The notes below the pieces were generated by a model, which was not told where the DNA came from, made no database searches, and saw nothing but the letters and a program-made list of their open reading frames with translations. Below are positions 35,615-46,904 of a DNA stretch of 64,000 bases, in pieces (the first letter of the stretch is position 1; every line of letters starts with the position of its first letter). A program made the translations under genes and the position numbers. Origin of the DNA: Choristoneura fumiferana (lineage: Eukaryota; Arthropoda; Insecta; Lepidoptera; Tortricidae); NCBI RefSeq assembly GCF_025370935.1, contig NC_133472.1:4250007-4314006 (forward strand), given 5' to 3'.

Positions 35615-38600
35615 CTTAAAGAATAGCAGATAATAAAACAAATTTAGAATGTTTTCAGATCGAAAATTATCAGCTATTGTCAGATGGTTTTTTTTTAAAG
35701 ATTCAGAACCAGAACTTTGGATTCTGCTACCTGGCTGTCCGTCTGTCCCAGGGCTGTATCTTTTGAACCATAAAAGGTACGCTTTCAATTATTAGTGTGT
35801 AATTACTGTGTTCATATTTACAGAGAATAATCAAAATTAAAAATAGAGATTCCCCATATTTAGAAAGTGCATAAATACTGGCGGGTGTATAGTGGCAAAC
35901 CCTTTCGGTTCGAGTCTGACTAAAACTAGGCCAGTTTCCTAAAAAAAAAAAAACATGTCGCTCGTACAGGCAACATTTAATTTTATCTGCCTTTCTTTAC
36001 CCCTGGCCGCCAGAGCGTACATTCGAAACCAAAGATATCTTTACACTACTACCTTGTCGCTGACATTTCTTGTTTGAACTATTGAATAAAACTGCCTAAA
36101 GGCCAGTGACAGGGTACTAAAGTATAAAGATATTTTTGAGCTCGACTGTACACCCCGTGAATAAAATAAAAGGCTAATTTTAGAAGCGAAATTATACAAT
36201 ACTCACGTCGATAACGCTAGCATGCATCTATGTCCTCCAGATTTCAGTCTACGTCCCTGTTAAATTGCATCGAAATCGGTACAGTACATTTTGTGGTGTC
36301 GTTTTTTAGGCGACGCATCAATTGAGTAACTATAGACGCACCGCAGAATTTAGGTAGTTGACAACATTACCCAATAGTTCCAAGTCAATGCTAAGACAGT
36401 CAATAAGTATATAACACAATTTAAACTATAATTGTATCTGAAAAACACTTTTAGTCCTTAAAAACAGATTAACTTTAACCCATCGCGCGACCAAGTCTGG
36501 TTTTTGTCAACTACCCAATAACAAAAATAAACTGTCTATTACAGACGGTTTTGCGGCACGTCTACAGCCACTTGACAGTCCGACCATAACATGATATCCA
36601 AAACCAAAATCCTTAAAACCGTCCGTGGATACTTTAGTGTCGTAAATATTAACCTTGATTTTGTGAATAAATAATAGATTACATGTTATTGTTTTATAAA
36701 TAGGATTTGAATGAGTTAACATTAATAATTTACGTTTCAGTATTTCTCTTCTTTGTTCAAAACCTTGTAATTAAAAAATTGTAGACACACAGCGCGTTTC
36801 GTCCGTCGATAAAAAAACCGGACGGTTTGAGGCATATTGGTCGCGCGCTCCGGACTGTCAAGTGGTTAAGAAAAAAAAAAAGAGTTGTGCATAGCATAGT
36901 CTAGTGTACATGTAAGATAGCAAAGAGCCTAATGAATGGGTAAATAGGTAAGATTTTGTTAAAAGCGAGTTGGAAAACTTGGTTTTATAATGCAAATACG
37001 ATTAATAAACTAGGGTTTTGTACTTCTAGGGATGTATTTTTAGTACTTTAATAGGTAATCGACTGATTCAGTTACTTGCTTTTAATAATAGCAATTCTAT
37101 GGTGACAGAACACTTCATGTCCAAGTCCTAGTTGCGTTTAACAAGTTTCTTCAAATAGTAATATTAAAAATCTACAACCCTTTAACCCGTCGAGCGACTT
37201 TGGCAGACACCCGTGTGCAACGCCACCTGTCAGAGAGCTCCGGTCGCTCGGCGGTTTAACACCGCGAGTAGCTTCTCTTTGTAAAACTACCACTAAATAC
37301 AGTCACAAACAAAATAGTAAAATAAGAAAAACCCAAACTTGCTGCTCCGCAACCACACGTGAAAGACAGTTACGTCTGTGCTACACACATATGTATAAAC
37401 ATCACCGAATGACATTGACGTGACGTGACGTGACACATAACATAACAGGGCAAAAATAACTCACTTTTTAAAACCTGTGAATTAAAAAACTTTAGTTAAG
37501 GACTTGTAATAAATTAATAGCTTTATCACTGTTTTCTTGTGCAAATTTAATCTCCATATTTCTTGATTATCTTAAACAGTAAGGGGTCGCTAGTACCTAC
37601 TCGCTAGTGTATTGAAGTAATTAACTTTATTTCTCCTGCAGAATGTTCTCTTATAGTTTATGGTTGCGGAGTAGCAAGATGTGATTAGGGATGACAGCTA
37701 TTAATCCAAGGCTAACATTTAACACAATTAAGGTCCTACGCTAGCTGACGTGGTTTGCACGGTGCGGGTGGACGCTTGTTGAAAAATAGTACATACCTAT
37801 GAGCAGCGCTATCTGCGCGCGTCGCGTGCGACGGATTTTAATTGTAGGTACCCGCACCCGTGCGCCCCGCTAGCGTAGGCCCCTCACTCTGGCCCGTGCG
37901 AGTCCATCAATATAGATTTTTTTATAAACAAATCAGCACCACATCGTCAATATTTACCTGTTCTTGCTCTCAGATCGGCTGCGTCGGTCGCGGGATCGCG
38001 ATCGCCGGACGGACGGCGACCGACGGCGGACAGACGGCGACCGGCGGGGCGACGGCGAGCGGCCGCGCGAGAACGATCGCCGGCGCGGACTGCGGCTGCG
38101 CGACCTGACACACACGAGTGTTAGTGCGGGGGAGCGGAGCGCGCGGGCAGGAAATTAGTGGTGTGAAGCGCGCGGTTACCGCTGGGAGTATCGGCGAGCC
38201 GGGTACACAAGCTACACTGTGCGGTTCGATGAGCCTTGGGTTTGGTATCGCTGACTTTACTCGCTGCTGGTGCCAAACGTTGCGTTGTATACTACCAGCG
38301 CAGAACATAACAGTATCGATACTTGCCATCGAAGAAGGATAACTGACATGTTTTAGTGCATAAACTGAAGGCCTGGCCCCTGTCTTGTACCACAAACGTT
38401 ACAAGTCCTACAAATCGACATACGATAGAGATAAAGTTAACAATTACGACTCGTAATTGTTAACCCTCTCATAGAAAAAAGACTTATGTGGATTCATTAA
38501 CGTGAAATGACGCGGCCCCTGAGTACGTCACGTTGCCGCGTGCGTCGTGCAGAAAGCGATGAGCCGTGTTGATCGATAATCAACTTCGCTCGGCACCATA

Positions 38601-41600
38601 ATAATATGTCTACACGACGCAGCAATTAAACTTGCTAAAAAAGAACATCAGTCCATCAACTACATTTGAATGGATGAGGTGGATTTGTATGTATGTAAAC
38701 TTTAGTAAATAAAAATATATGTAGGTAATTTTAAATACACTTTTGTGTTCTTTTTTGAGAAAAAAAAAACTAAGAATCGCCGTTTTGAGGTCTGTTTAAA
38801 AAAAAACTAAAATCAAAAACAAAATTACAACTTACCATATTCTTCTGAAAATATACACAGCTGGCAATTAATTGACACGCAGCGAGTAAAGCTCTAAGCA
38901 AATCCAGTTCTAATATTCATTGTACGGCATAGTCAATACGTACGCGCTAACACGATGTAGATATACACACACACATGTAGCACCACATAGCACCGTCTGC
39001 GCGTAACAATTACTTGTGTATACTTATTGGCTCGTAACTGTTACAGCAACGGTTGCGCCAGCGGCTCGCTTGAGTAACCGGCTCGAGCCACAATATCAAT
39101 ATGGCTTCAAAATAAAAATCCTCACAACCAGTGTCGCGTGCTTGTAAGCGGCTGAACGCATTTGTACATTCACCAGCACCAATATCTGTCACAAAAGCGT
39201 ACATAAATATCTGATACGACTCTATTTCTAGGGCCTTGTCAGTAGTAGGGGACTTATCAGATATTTTTACACGTTCGACTGTGGCGGGTATTAATGCAGG
39301 TGACTACACCGTCAAAAAAAACAAATTTATTCACACACAGCGCCCATTATGGCTGGTTCACACGTATTAAGTTATGAGGTAGTTAACTAAATTTTAACTT
39401 AAATTTAAGCGACTTAAAGCGAGTAAACAATTAATTTAGTAATAAGATAATTAAGCGTGCAAGTGAACAAGTAAATAAGAATTTTGTCTATTTATCGGTT
39501 AAGTGGGTGAGCGTAAATTATCACTTGACACGTTTGGACAGGCACAATTTAGTTAAAAACTTGTTGAACTAATGACTTGAATGCGCTGTTGGTCGTCCAT
39601 CTCTGGCTAACTTTGGAACTTAGCTGATGCGAACGTGTAAACGCTTACTTAAAATTAGGTTGCTTAAATATAATTAAAATTTAGTTAACTACTTGATAAC
39701 TTAATACGTGTAAACCAGCCTTTAGAACGCAGTGTGCCACCCCGCTTAGTACGGGTCTCGACGGTGTACAGTCACCAGCATTAATATCTGCCACAGCAGA
39801 GCGTGCAATAATACGTCCTTCCGGCCCTAGAAATAGAGTCGTATCAGATATATTTATGCACACTTGTTGTGTCAGATATTGGTGCTGGTGACTGTACATA
39901 CGCGTATCAACCCGTGAGTGCAGACAGCAATAACAGTTGCCTATCATACAAGCAGGGATCTTCAGTGGAGTATATAAAAAAATGGATTTGTATTGATTCC
40001 ATGTTGATATTGTGACGACCAATGATGGATAGAGCTACCTCGTAATGCCAGAATCGAACTCCATTACGATTGAACATCATGACATCATGACACGGTGCCT
40101 CCTTAAATGGCCCAGAGGAGTCGCTCATTTCGCGACCTTTACGCGAACATAAAATTATTAACATTGAAATTGTATGGATAAAATAATAAAAGAAAACCCC
40201 ATGCTTCACCATTTTCTGTTAAGTTCCTTAGTGACAGATATCTAAAATGTCGTCACTGTTCATTTTGTTAGATTAAACAGAGACGGCATCATAGAAATCT
40301 GTCGCATAGAATAGGAACAAAAGAGACAGCGGTGAAACAGTCCCTGAAACTCTTAGTCTCGGTGACAAATTTTCCTGGCAGTAATTTTCTCCTTATTTCA
40401 CTTGATCATTACTAAATTCTGGTTCTTTGGCTTCCCAACACCATCCCAACTAGTTAATCCTCCGATAATCATATCCTACGGTAAGAAATATGATCGTACT
40501 TCACACCACTGACTTGCCTTGCCAATAAAAAAGAAAAAAGTTTACGGGACAAGATTTACATTAAATTCAATACCCATTTAACTGAGCTACGGTCAAACCC
40601 TAAACAACATTACACCTAGATCGTCGACTAGTGCTATAAGGTAAGGTAAGGTAGTGCTAAGTATAGGATTATTTAAATAGTACCGAGACTTGGTGGAGCC
40701 GAAGTATGTCCGGAGTGCTGCTGAGGAAGGACTAAGGGTCGTCCGGTAAAGAGATTCGGTACGAATCGGATGGGTTCGTTCGGTGCCCGGTGTGTGCAGT
40801 CAGTTGGTGAAGCAATGAGGTTAGGTTCCTATTCTTATAACGCGGGGATGTGAGGGTACGCAGATGTTGGCCACGGCGCGTTGAGTATCGGAGAGCCGAT
40901 GTCGGAGGATGCCGAGAGCGCTCGCATTAGGTAACGATATCGAGCCGTAGTAGTGAAGACATGTGGTGAGGTCGGTGTGTTGGTGGTTGGTTGATAAAAT
41001 GGACCTGCAATAGTTCCAACACCCACCACGTTTAATAACTGCCGTCAATTACCTAGTGCAGATGCATCTGCTAAACGGAATTATATAAGCTTGGATTTTT
41101 CGCATTCTCCAGTGGCAATTGGCTACTGGAGAGCACGAAGTGTTGCTTGCAAACGAAACACCGAGGTGTCTCTGTAAACTAAAGTACATGTAAACAAAAG
41201 CAAATGAAATGGAATCCAGTGACGATCCAACTGACAGTCAAAAGCGGAGACAACCCGCTTCTGTCAGGTTGGATCATCAGTATTCACTGTTACTTAAATG
41301 GAAGAAAAAATTGATGTAAGAGAACAGACTCACTTTAAATATGCTACAGTTTAAAAAGGACAGAAATGCACTAGTGGCAGACAAGATAAAAATTTCCAAG
41401 TATGCTTGGAGGGAACTTAAAAGAAAACAGGGATACTAGACAGTCGGTAGGCTTTTCAAAATTTTAATAAATAGTTTTTTTTTTAATTCTTGTACCACAC
41501 TTGACGTAATGGAATGCACTTCCATCATTTGTATTTCTTCTCATCAAGGCTAGAATGAATTGGTTGTTACTGAACCTTTGGCCTCATCATCACTTTTCAT

Positions 41601-44600
41601 CAGATGAGATAGAGGTTAATCAAGTCATTTTTATATTATAAAGTGATACATAGCAGAAAAATACTCGTCATTTAAGCGAGTGTATAAAATCAACAATTAA
41701 AGACCCATTTCATGAGTCAAAAATGTTCTGGGGGTCTATTGTAACAAAAATTCCACTAAGCGGAGCCGCAGAAAGTTACTTCAGCCACACATAGAACAGT
41801 GGTTGGAACTATAGCCGTTTACAGACTGTCTAGTGCCCCTCATCATGTGAAGAGCCTCTCCATCACTGCAGAGACCGGTATCAGAAAGCGTAGCGTACCT
41901 GCGGTCGCGACGCGTGCGCCCGTTGGACATCTCCACGCGGATCCTCGTGCCGCAGCAGCGTCTGCGGATCAAGGGAAACAATTGCTGTATTAAAATACAT
42001 ATTTTCAGTACAGATTAATTGACGAGTTAACGAGCGTTCTACACTTTGTGCCAACAACTGTACTGAGTAAGTAAATAAATAATAAGAAAAAACCGGCCAA
42101 GTGAGTCGGACTCGCGCACAAAGGGTTCCGTACCATTATCTGTATAACATTAGACATTATCAAAAAAACGGCAAAAAAAAAACAAGTTTGTTGTATGGGA
42201 GAGCCCCCCTTGAATATTTATATTATTTTAATTTAATTATTTATTATTAAAGTAATTATACAACTAAAGATTCTGTGAATATTTCAAGCACAACAAAACA
42301 ATCACGTTTGTTGTATGGGAGCCCCCCTTAAATATATATATTTTTTTTTTTAATTGTTTTTATAGCGGCCACAGTAACACATAATCTGTGAAAAATTCAA
42401 GTGTCTAACTATTAAGACTCAAGAGATAGAGCCCTGTGACAGACAGACAGAGAAGTCTCAGTAATAGGGTTCTTTTGGCACCCTTTGGAACCCTAAAAAG
42501 TAACTCCTGCTGTATGTAGTACTTATCAAGTGTATTTCGGATTTGTCTAAAGTTACTGTTTCAATTTAAATTCGCTTTGCATTATTGATATTAGCGTTAG
42601 GGGTGGCACAGAGGTCGCAGCGGCGGACCTGGGGTAGAGCAAGAGGAGTTGCTCTAGGTGCCAGATGGCAAGGCGTTTGAGAGATGCGGAAGTGTAGATC
42701 AAGGGCTAGCCGGCGCTGAAAGTATGCCAGCACCAACGCGCACCGCAAAAATAAATGAGAAATATTGCCAGAAAATTCGCCATAGCATGTTTTATTTTAA
42801 TTTTATGGATACATGGTAAGAAATTTGTTCCCCGTTTCAAGACAAGTACCAGCCACAGTAATTGGCACATATCAGTCTTAATTCGGAGGTATTCTTATAT
42901 AGCACACTTATGACTCAAGCGTCTCGCATTGAGGACGAGACGGATCTAAGGAGCGTGCAGAGGAGGCCTCCATTGGATTCCATAGTATAGCTCTGACTCA
43001 ACATTGTATATAAAATTTGAGTACCTACTACTTTCGTATGTATCTAAGATTGTTATTTGAATTTAGTGATATTTCATATACAAGGTTGAGTCAGAGACCT
43101 ACTGATGTAGGTTTTGTCAGCTCATGTCGGACATCATTACCTTCCCATGGTATATGACCACAATAAGGACAAGTGGCAACCACTTGCAACAAAAAAAAAA
43201 CTTTGATATAGTCTGCTTTAGAAAAAAATAAACAATTTTGATCACTCTTTCCAGAGTAATGATAGTTTCTATCAGGTAGTAACAAATTCGCACACAGCAA
43301 TTATTGCAGAAGTATAAATGCATATTCAAAACCGTTTTATAGCAAAATAACAGGTGAAACTATAAAAAAAACTGGCCACGTGTGAATTGGACTTCCACAC
43401 TGACGGTTCTATATATATTTGTAGGTATCTATTAATATCCAGTGTTAGCAGAGCCTTCTCCCGAGCAAAATGTATGCAGTGGTGCGATGTGTCATTATAG
43501 ATGGTTACTGAGTACTGACACAGAGACAGAAACAAAGGCTTTTCAGACTTTTCTAAATGGTTATGCATATAAGAGCTACCATATACCAAATACACCAAAT
43601 TCCATGTTTCTAAGACAACTGGAATACCCTATAGGTTTTGATTCCCTGGCATTTCGTATGAAATCTATCTTTTTATAATGAACTAAGAAGCTTGTTTCTT
43701 TCACTGCTCCAAGAATAGGTAGGTAGAGTCATTCACGATGATGAGTGCCGTAGTTTTTATTACAATGTCATTCATGTCTAATTTTGACAAAATCATGCAT
43801 CTTCGTATGGCACTAGGTATAGCAGATCTGAGTATTTGAGATTTCTGGTTGATACCTCCACACATTCCTGAGAAAAGGGACTTGACAGACAGACAGACAA
43901 CAAATGTGATCCTCATAGGATTCCGTTTTTGCCAGCCGAGGTATGGAACCCTAAAATTAATCGGGGTTTTTGGTGCGGGAATGATTTCACAAAGAGTAGA
44001 GATAAACAGATGATAGTCTGAAAAAAATCTTATTATGCCTAATGAATAACTACCTCTCTGCGAAATGTATACAAACTATAATACAATTTTATCTTAACTC
44101 ATTTAGGGGGTACTTTAGCTTTACTACCAAGCCTTATAAGATAATAATAAAAATAACATTAAAAATTACATGCAGTAACAGTAGTTGACGCGATTTTCAT
44201 AACAAAATACATATTCATATTTTTTCTATATTTGGAACAGCCAAGCTACGGCGTCTTTCTGTAAATATCCATTTCAACGAACTAAACGATCTTTCGACGT
44301 CGGTAATTGTAATAGGCGCGAGTAGGGACTTAAGAACAGGTTCTTATCTTAATGACTGATCTTATTCATTTATATAAATATTATGTTTTCATGTTTTTTT
44401 TTCAATTAATTATTTGATAGGCAGAAACCTACCACAGTGCATTCTGTTTTTTTATGTAAATACCTACTCTTTGGCTAATGTCAAACATTCCTGCACCGAA
44501 AACCCTGATGTATGAAAATTACTCAGTAATCTTGTACATTTTCATAATACTGGTTATTTTGGGATTTCCCACAGGAATTTTGTAAAATTCCGGAATTTCA

Positions 44601-46042
44601 ATTGTAACTACCAGATCGAATAGTTTATGCGTGCGAAGCCGCAGGTAAACTAGTTACTCAGTAATCTTGTACATTTCAATAATACTGGTTATAACAACCA
44701 AGTATTACTGTCCGTTCAATGTGGCTAGAAACGGTTGACAGTATCAACAAATCATACCATATAACGTCTGCAGAAACACTGAGGATAGTAGTAAGTGCAG
44801 GACGTGGTTTCAGTGCAAGGGAGAGCGTAATATCTGTAGCGTGGTGTATATAACTGAGGCTCCCCATTAGGCTGACATAGTCACATTTGGTGTACTAAAG
44901 CCTCGTTAAAAAACTAGATAAAAAAAAAGTGCAGGCCCAGAATTAAAAGCATGTGATCCAGGATACAAATGTGTATACGTCCAGGATACAAATGAGACAA
45001 TTACTTTCACCACTTTTTTTTGCTAAACAGTACATAGATGAGATAGGAGATGGTGAATGTAATTGTGGGGGTCTGCATGCTGGACAAATACGGCATTCTA
45101 ACCATATTATTTTCACCGTCCATTGATTGAATTTATGTGATTGATAAATGATGCCTTATTGTTTTCTTTCTTCTTCTTGTTTTGTTCGAACAGACGGAGA
45201 CAGCACCACATTTTTCCATCAAATAAAACTCATAAATGGGTGTTGAAACAGCCCCTAAACATGAAAGTAAGTTATATCTCTTTGCGCTTAAATCAATAAA
45301 ATTAAAGATGAAATTTGGTTTGAAGATAGTTTGAGCCCCTAGGAAAAACATATGATTGTTTTTATCCCAGAAAATTGCATAGTTCCTGCAGGATAGTGAT
45401 AAACAAACTCTTGGCTAACGAAGTTGCATGCAAAAGCTAGTAAAACCATCTATGCTATCTTTCATATTTTGTTCAACCATATAAAAAAACCATTCACACA
45501 ATGAAATGAGGGTATTCTTCAGAATATGGAAAGTATGAATAAACTAGTTTTTTTTTTAAATACTTATGTTTATTGGAAGTAAATGACCAAACGTTAAGAT
45601 TTATATTAGATTTATAAATAGCATGTGCAATAATTTAAGTAGGTCTCCAACGAAATCAAGATGGCCGACGATATCAGCGTTCTATACAAGGTCTAATTCT
45701 ATCTCGCTCTAACGCGTCACTTATCAGGTATGAATAAATGAAACAGTACTACTCGCTATCATTACGAACTTGGAACCCCGATCAATACTACAAGCGATTA
45801 GAAGGGACGCCTGAATAATAAAATTGTACTTACGTTCCATCCAGCCCTCGTACGGAATCTTCAGCGTCCCGTGGATCCTCGTACTCCACAAATGCAAATC
45901 CAGGAGGATTTCTTGCCACCCACACGTTCCGTATGCTTCCGTATTTGGAAAACACCTTCTCTATTTCATATTTAGATGCGTTTGTACCCAGGTTGCCGAC
46001 GTAAACCTTGCAAGACAGGTCCCACTCTCGGTACCGCGACAT
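35563..46042 (-). CDS. Rbp1: SRSF3/Rbp1-like SR splicing factor gene (whole locus)
   Basis: A one-RRM SR protein with a C-terminal RS domain, assembled from exons 46042-45834, 41961-41899, 38104-37958 and probably 35614-35563. Known role: nuclear pre-mRNA binding through the RRM, recruitment of spliceosome parts through the RS domain, and work in mRNA export. Drosophila Rbp1 takes part in doublesex splicing. The introns are large (about 3.9, 3.8 and 2.3 kb) and filled with repeats. The gene is divergent from sws, whose start codon is 760 bp away, so the two may share a promoter. SR genes often contain a poison exon for autoregulation; I could not identify one by eye. Confidence 0.9.
37958..38104 (-). 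CDS. Rbp1: SR splicing factor exon 3: RS domain
   Basis: The exon lies between acceptor gtgtgtcag and donor gtaaat. It encodes residues 91-140, an Arg/Ser-rich stretch that begins RSRSRSPRRRSFSRGRSPS and later has repeated RRSPSVRR units before RSRSRDRRSRSESKN. RS dipeptides are phosphorylated by SRPK and CLK kinases in this family. The 141-aa open frame overlapping it on the same strand is a different, meaningless frame. Confidence 0.9.
39163..39308. mobile_element. Foldback MITE, family J (copy J1)
   Basis: Starts tgtacattcaccagcaccaa and ends tattaatgcaggtgacta. The arms also hold tcagatatttt and atatctgatacgac. It lies in SR gene intron 2. Confidence 0.75.
39351..39720. mobile_element. 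TIR element of 370 bp between two family J copies
   Basis: The ends ggctggttcacacgtattaa and ttaatacgtgtaaaccagcc are inverted repeats. Interior is AT-rich with subterminal taagcgactt and aagtgaacaagt motifs. No transposase. Confidence 0.78.
39765..39898. mobile_element. Foldback MITE, family J (copy J2)
   Basis: Arms tgtacagtcaccagcattaa and ttggtgctggtgactgtaca pair. The centre holds ccggccctagaaatag. A third copy, split by a hAT element, spans 57959-58608. Confidence 0.82.
41221..41278. repeat. Short inverted repeat in SR gene intron 2
   Basis: Arms gacgatccaactgacag and ctgtcaggttggatcatc pair with few mismatches. The loop includes aaagcggagacaacccgctt, itself a small palindrome. Confidence 0.65.
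41899..41961 (-). CDS. Rbp1: SR splicing factor exon 2: end of RRM
   Basis: This 63-nt exon lies between acceptor cccttgatccgcag and donor gtacgc. It encodes RCCGTRIRVEMSNGRTR and then RDR, the last RRM strand of SRSF3-like proteins. Phases match exon 1 (AC|A = Thr70) and exon 3 (AG|G = Arg91). Confidence 0.92.
42087..42500 (+). repeat. Interspersed repeat in SR gene intron 1
   Basis: Begins aaaaccggccaagtgagtcg, contains the duplicated module tttgttgtatgggag, then cagacagacagagaagtctc, and ends cctttggaaccctaaaaag. A decayed relative lies at 43364-43956 (aaaactggccacgtgtg ... gtatggaaccctaaaa). Class uncertain. Confidence 0.65.
43364..43956 (+). repeat. Decayed relative of the repeat at 42087-42500
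   Basis: The start aaaactggccacgtgtgaat and the end tgacagacagacagacaaca, then ggtatggaaccctaaaa match the other copy. The middle (about 43440-43680) is unrelated and has a + strand open frame of 78 codons with no recognised motif. Confidence 0.5.
44565..44653 (+). mobile_element. Helitron-like LEP1-related 3' end
   Basis: Matches the last 80 bp of K5: ttccggaatttcaattgtaa, cagatcgaatagtttatgcg, ending aggtaaaCTAG. Confidence 0.6.
45300..45440 (+). mobile_element. Helitron-like LEP1-related 3' end
   Basis: Contains tagtttgagcccctaggaa, tttttatcccagaaaattgc and ends atgcaaaagCTAG, as in K4. Confidence 0.6.
45834..46042 (-). CDS. Rbp1: SR splicing factor exon 1: RRM (SRSF3/Rbp1 type)
   Basis: Read on the - strand from ATG at 46042, it encodes residues 1-69 plus two bases. 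The start MSRYREWDLSC is followed by RNP2 KVYVGNL (residues 12-18) and RNP1 GFAFVEYE (48-55), with the SRSF3-typical VWVARNPPG before it and EDPRDAEDSVRGLDG after it. The donor is gtaagt at 45833. A good acceptor (cttttacag) lies 9 bp upstream of the ATG, so the 5' UTR is probably split and the promoter further upstream. Confidence 0.95.
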
Positions 46043-46802
46043 CTTTTCTCTCTGTAAAAGTAACTTAGTTTAGTTTTATTCCGGTCGGCACACGCGACGC
46101 CATATTGGTCTAATGGAATTATGCACGCACTGAATACTTTACACGGAAAGATACCTTGTGTAGTTCCAAAGAATGGGCGATAAATAGGTAGTTAATTGGA
46201 ACGTAGCCGTTAACTTGTCTACTCGCACGTATTTTAGCGGGTATTTCGTCTCACTGCACGACCAATGAAGCAGACGACTAGAAAGTGAATGAATGAGAAT
46301 AAGATTTTTTTATAGGCTGGAGAATAAAATGAATGAGAATACGTTACGTCAGTGGGAAAACATTCGTTCAGTCTGTAATCTATGGTTAAAGAAGTTGCCA
46401 AGCTAAAAATAATGTCTTAGTGATGTACTTACTTCCTCATTATTGGTACAAGTGTACCATAATTCATGACACTAAAATATCTTCATGACTATTAGTGATA
46501 AATAATTGTCGTATTGTACTTACGCTACGAATGATTATGAAACGGTATTTGTGTGTAAAACAAAGATATTATTACATTGTCTCTCCTTCCTCTTTGGTGT
46601 ATAAAAACAATACGGCTCAATACAGGTATAGTCCCATAATTTTCCTTTTGACACCTGTCAAGAAAGATTAGAAAAACGGTGCAGTCCGTTTCACATCTTC
46701 AGTATTATCTGTGACCTTTCTTTTGCGGCTGTATACATTTTTGTATTTTTCTCGATTATTTTCGAGTAATTAATGTGATGAGTTTATTAAAAGTTATACA
46801 AA
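46043..46802. promoter_or_regulatory. Shared divergent promoter region between the SR gene and sws
   Basis: The two start codons face away from each other 760 bp apart. The interval must hold both 5' UTRs and probably both promoters. It contains no clear mobile element, unlike most neighbouring DNA, and carries the sequence gacgccatattgg near 46100. No TATA box can be assigned with confidence. Promoter function is inferred from gene layout. Confidence 0.55.
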
Positions 46803-46904
46803 ATGGACGTGGTAGGCCTTCTGAATAATATAAATGAGAAAGCTGATATGTTTGCGGTGAAGACATGGACTTCCGAATGGTCTAACAATTTTCAAGAAAA
46901 CCAG
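46803..46904 (+). CDS. sws: sws exon 1 (first coding)
   Basis: It encodes 34 residues, starting MDVVGLLNNINEKADMFAVK, and ends at donor gtatgt in phase 0. The MDV start and the Trp-containing segment before the membrane helix resemble the Drosophila protein. The ATG is the first in the exon and has aaA-ATGG context. Confidence 0.85.

Noticed and set aside
37970..38395. 141-codon open frame on the - strand
   Set aside because: It overlaps the RS-domain exon in another frame. The correct frame gives the Arg/Ser repeats with matching splice phases.
39907..40212. 101-codon open frame on the - strand in SR intron 2
   Set aside because: Contains a readable stretch (SDSSGPFKEAPCHDVMMFN) but no family that I can name and no good splice sites. 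It overlaps family J only at its edge. Left unannotated.
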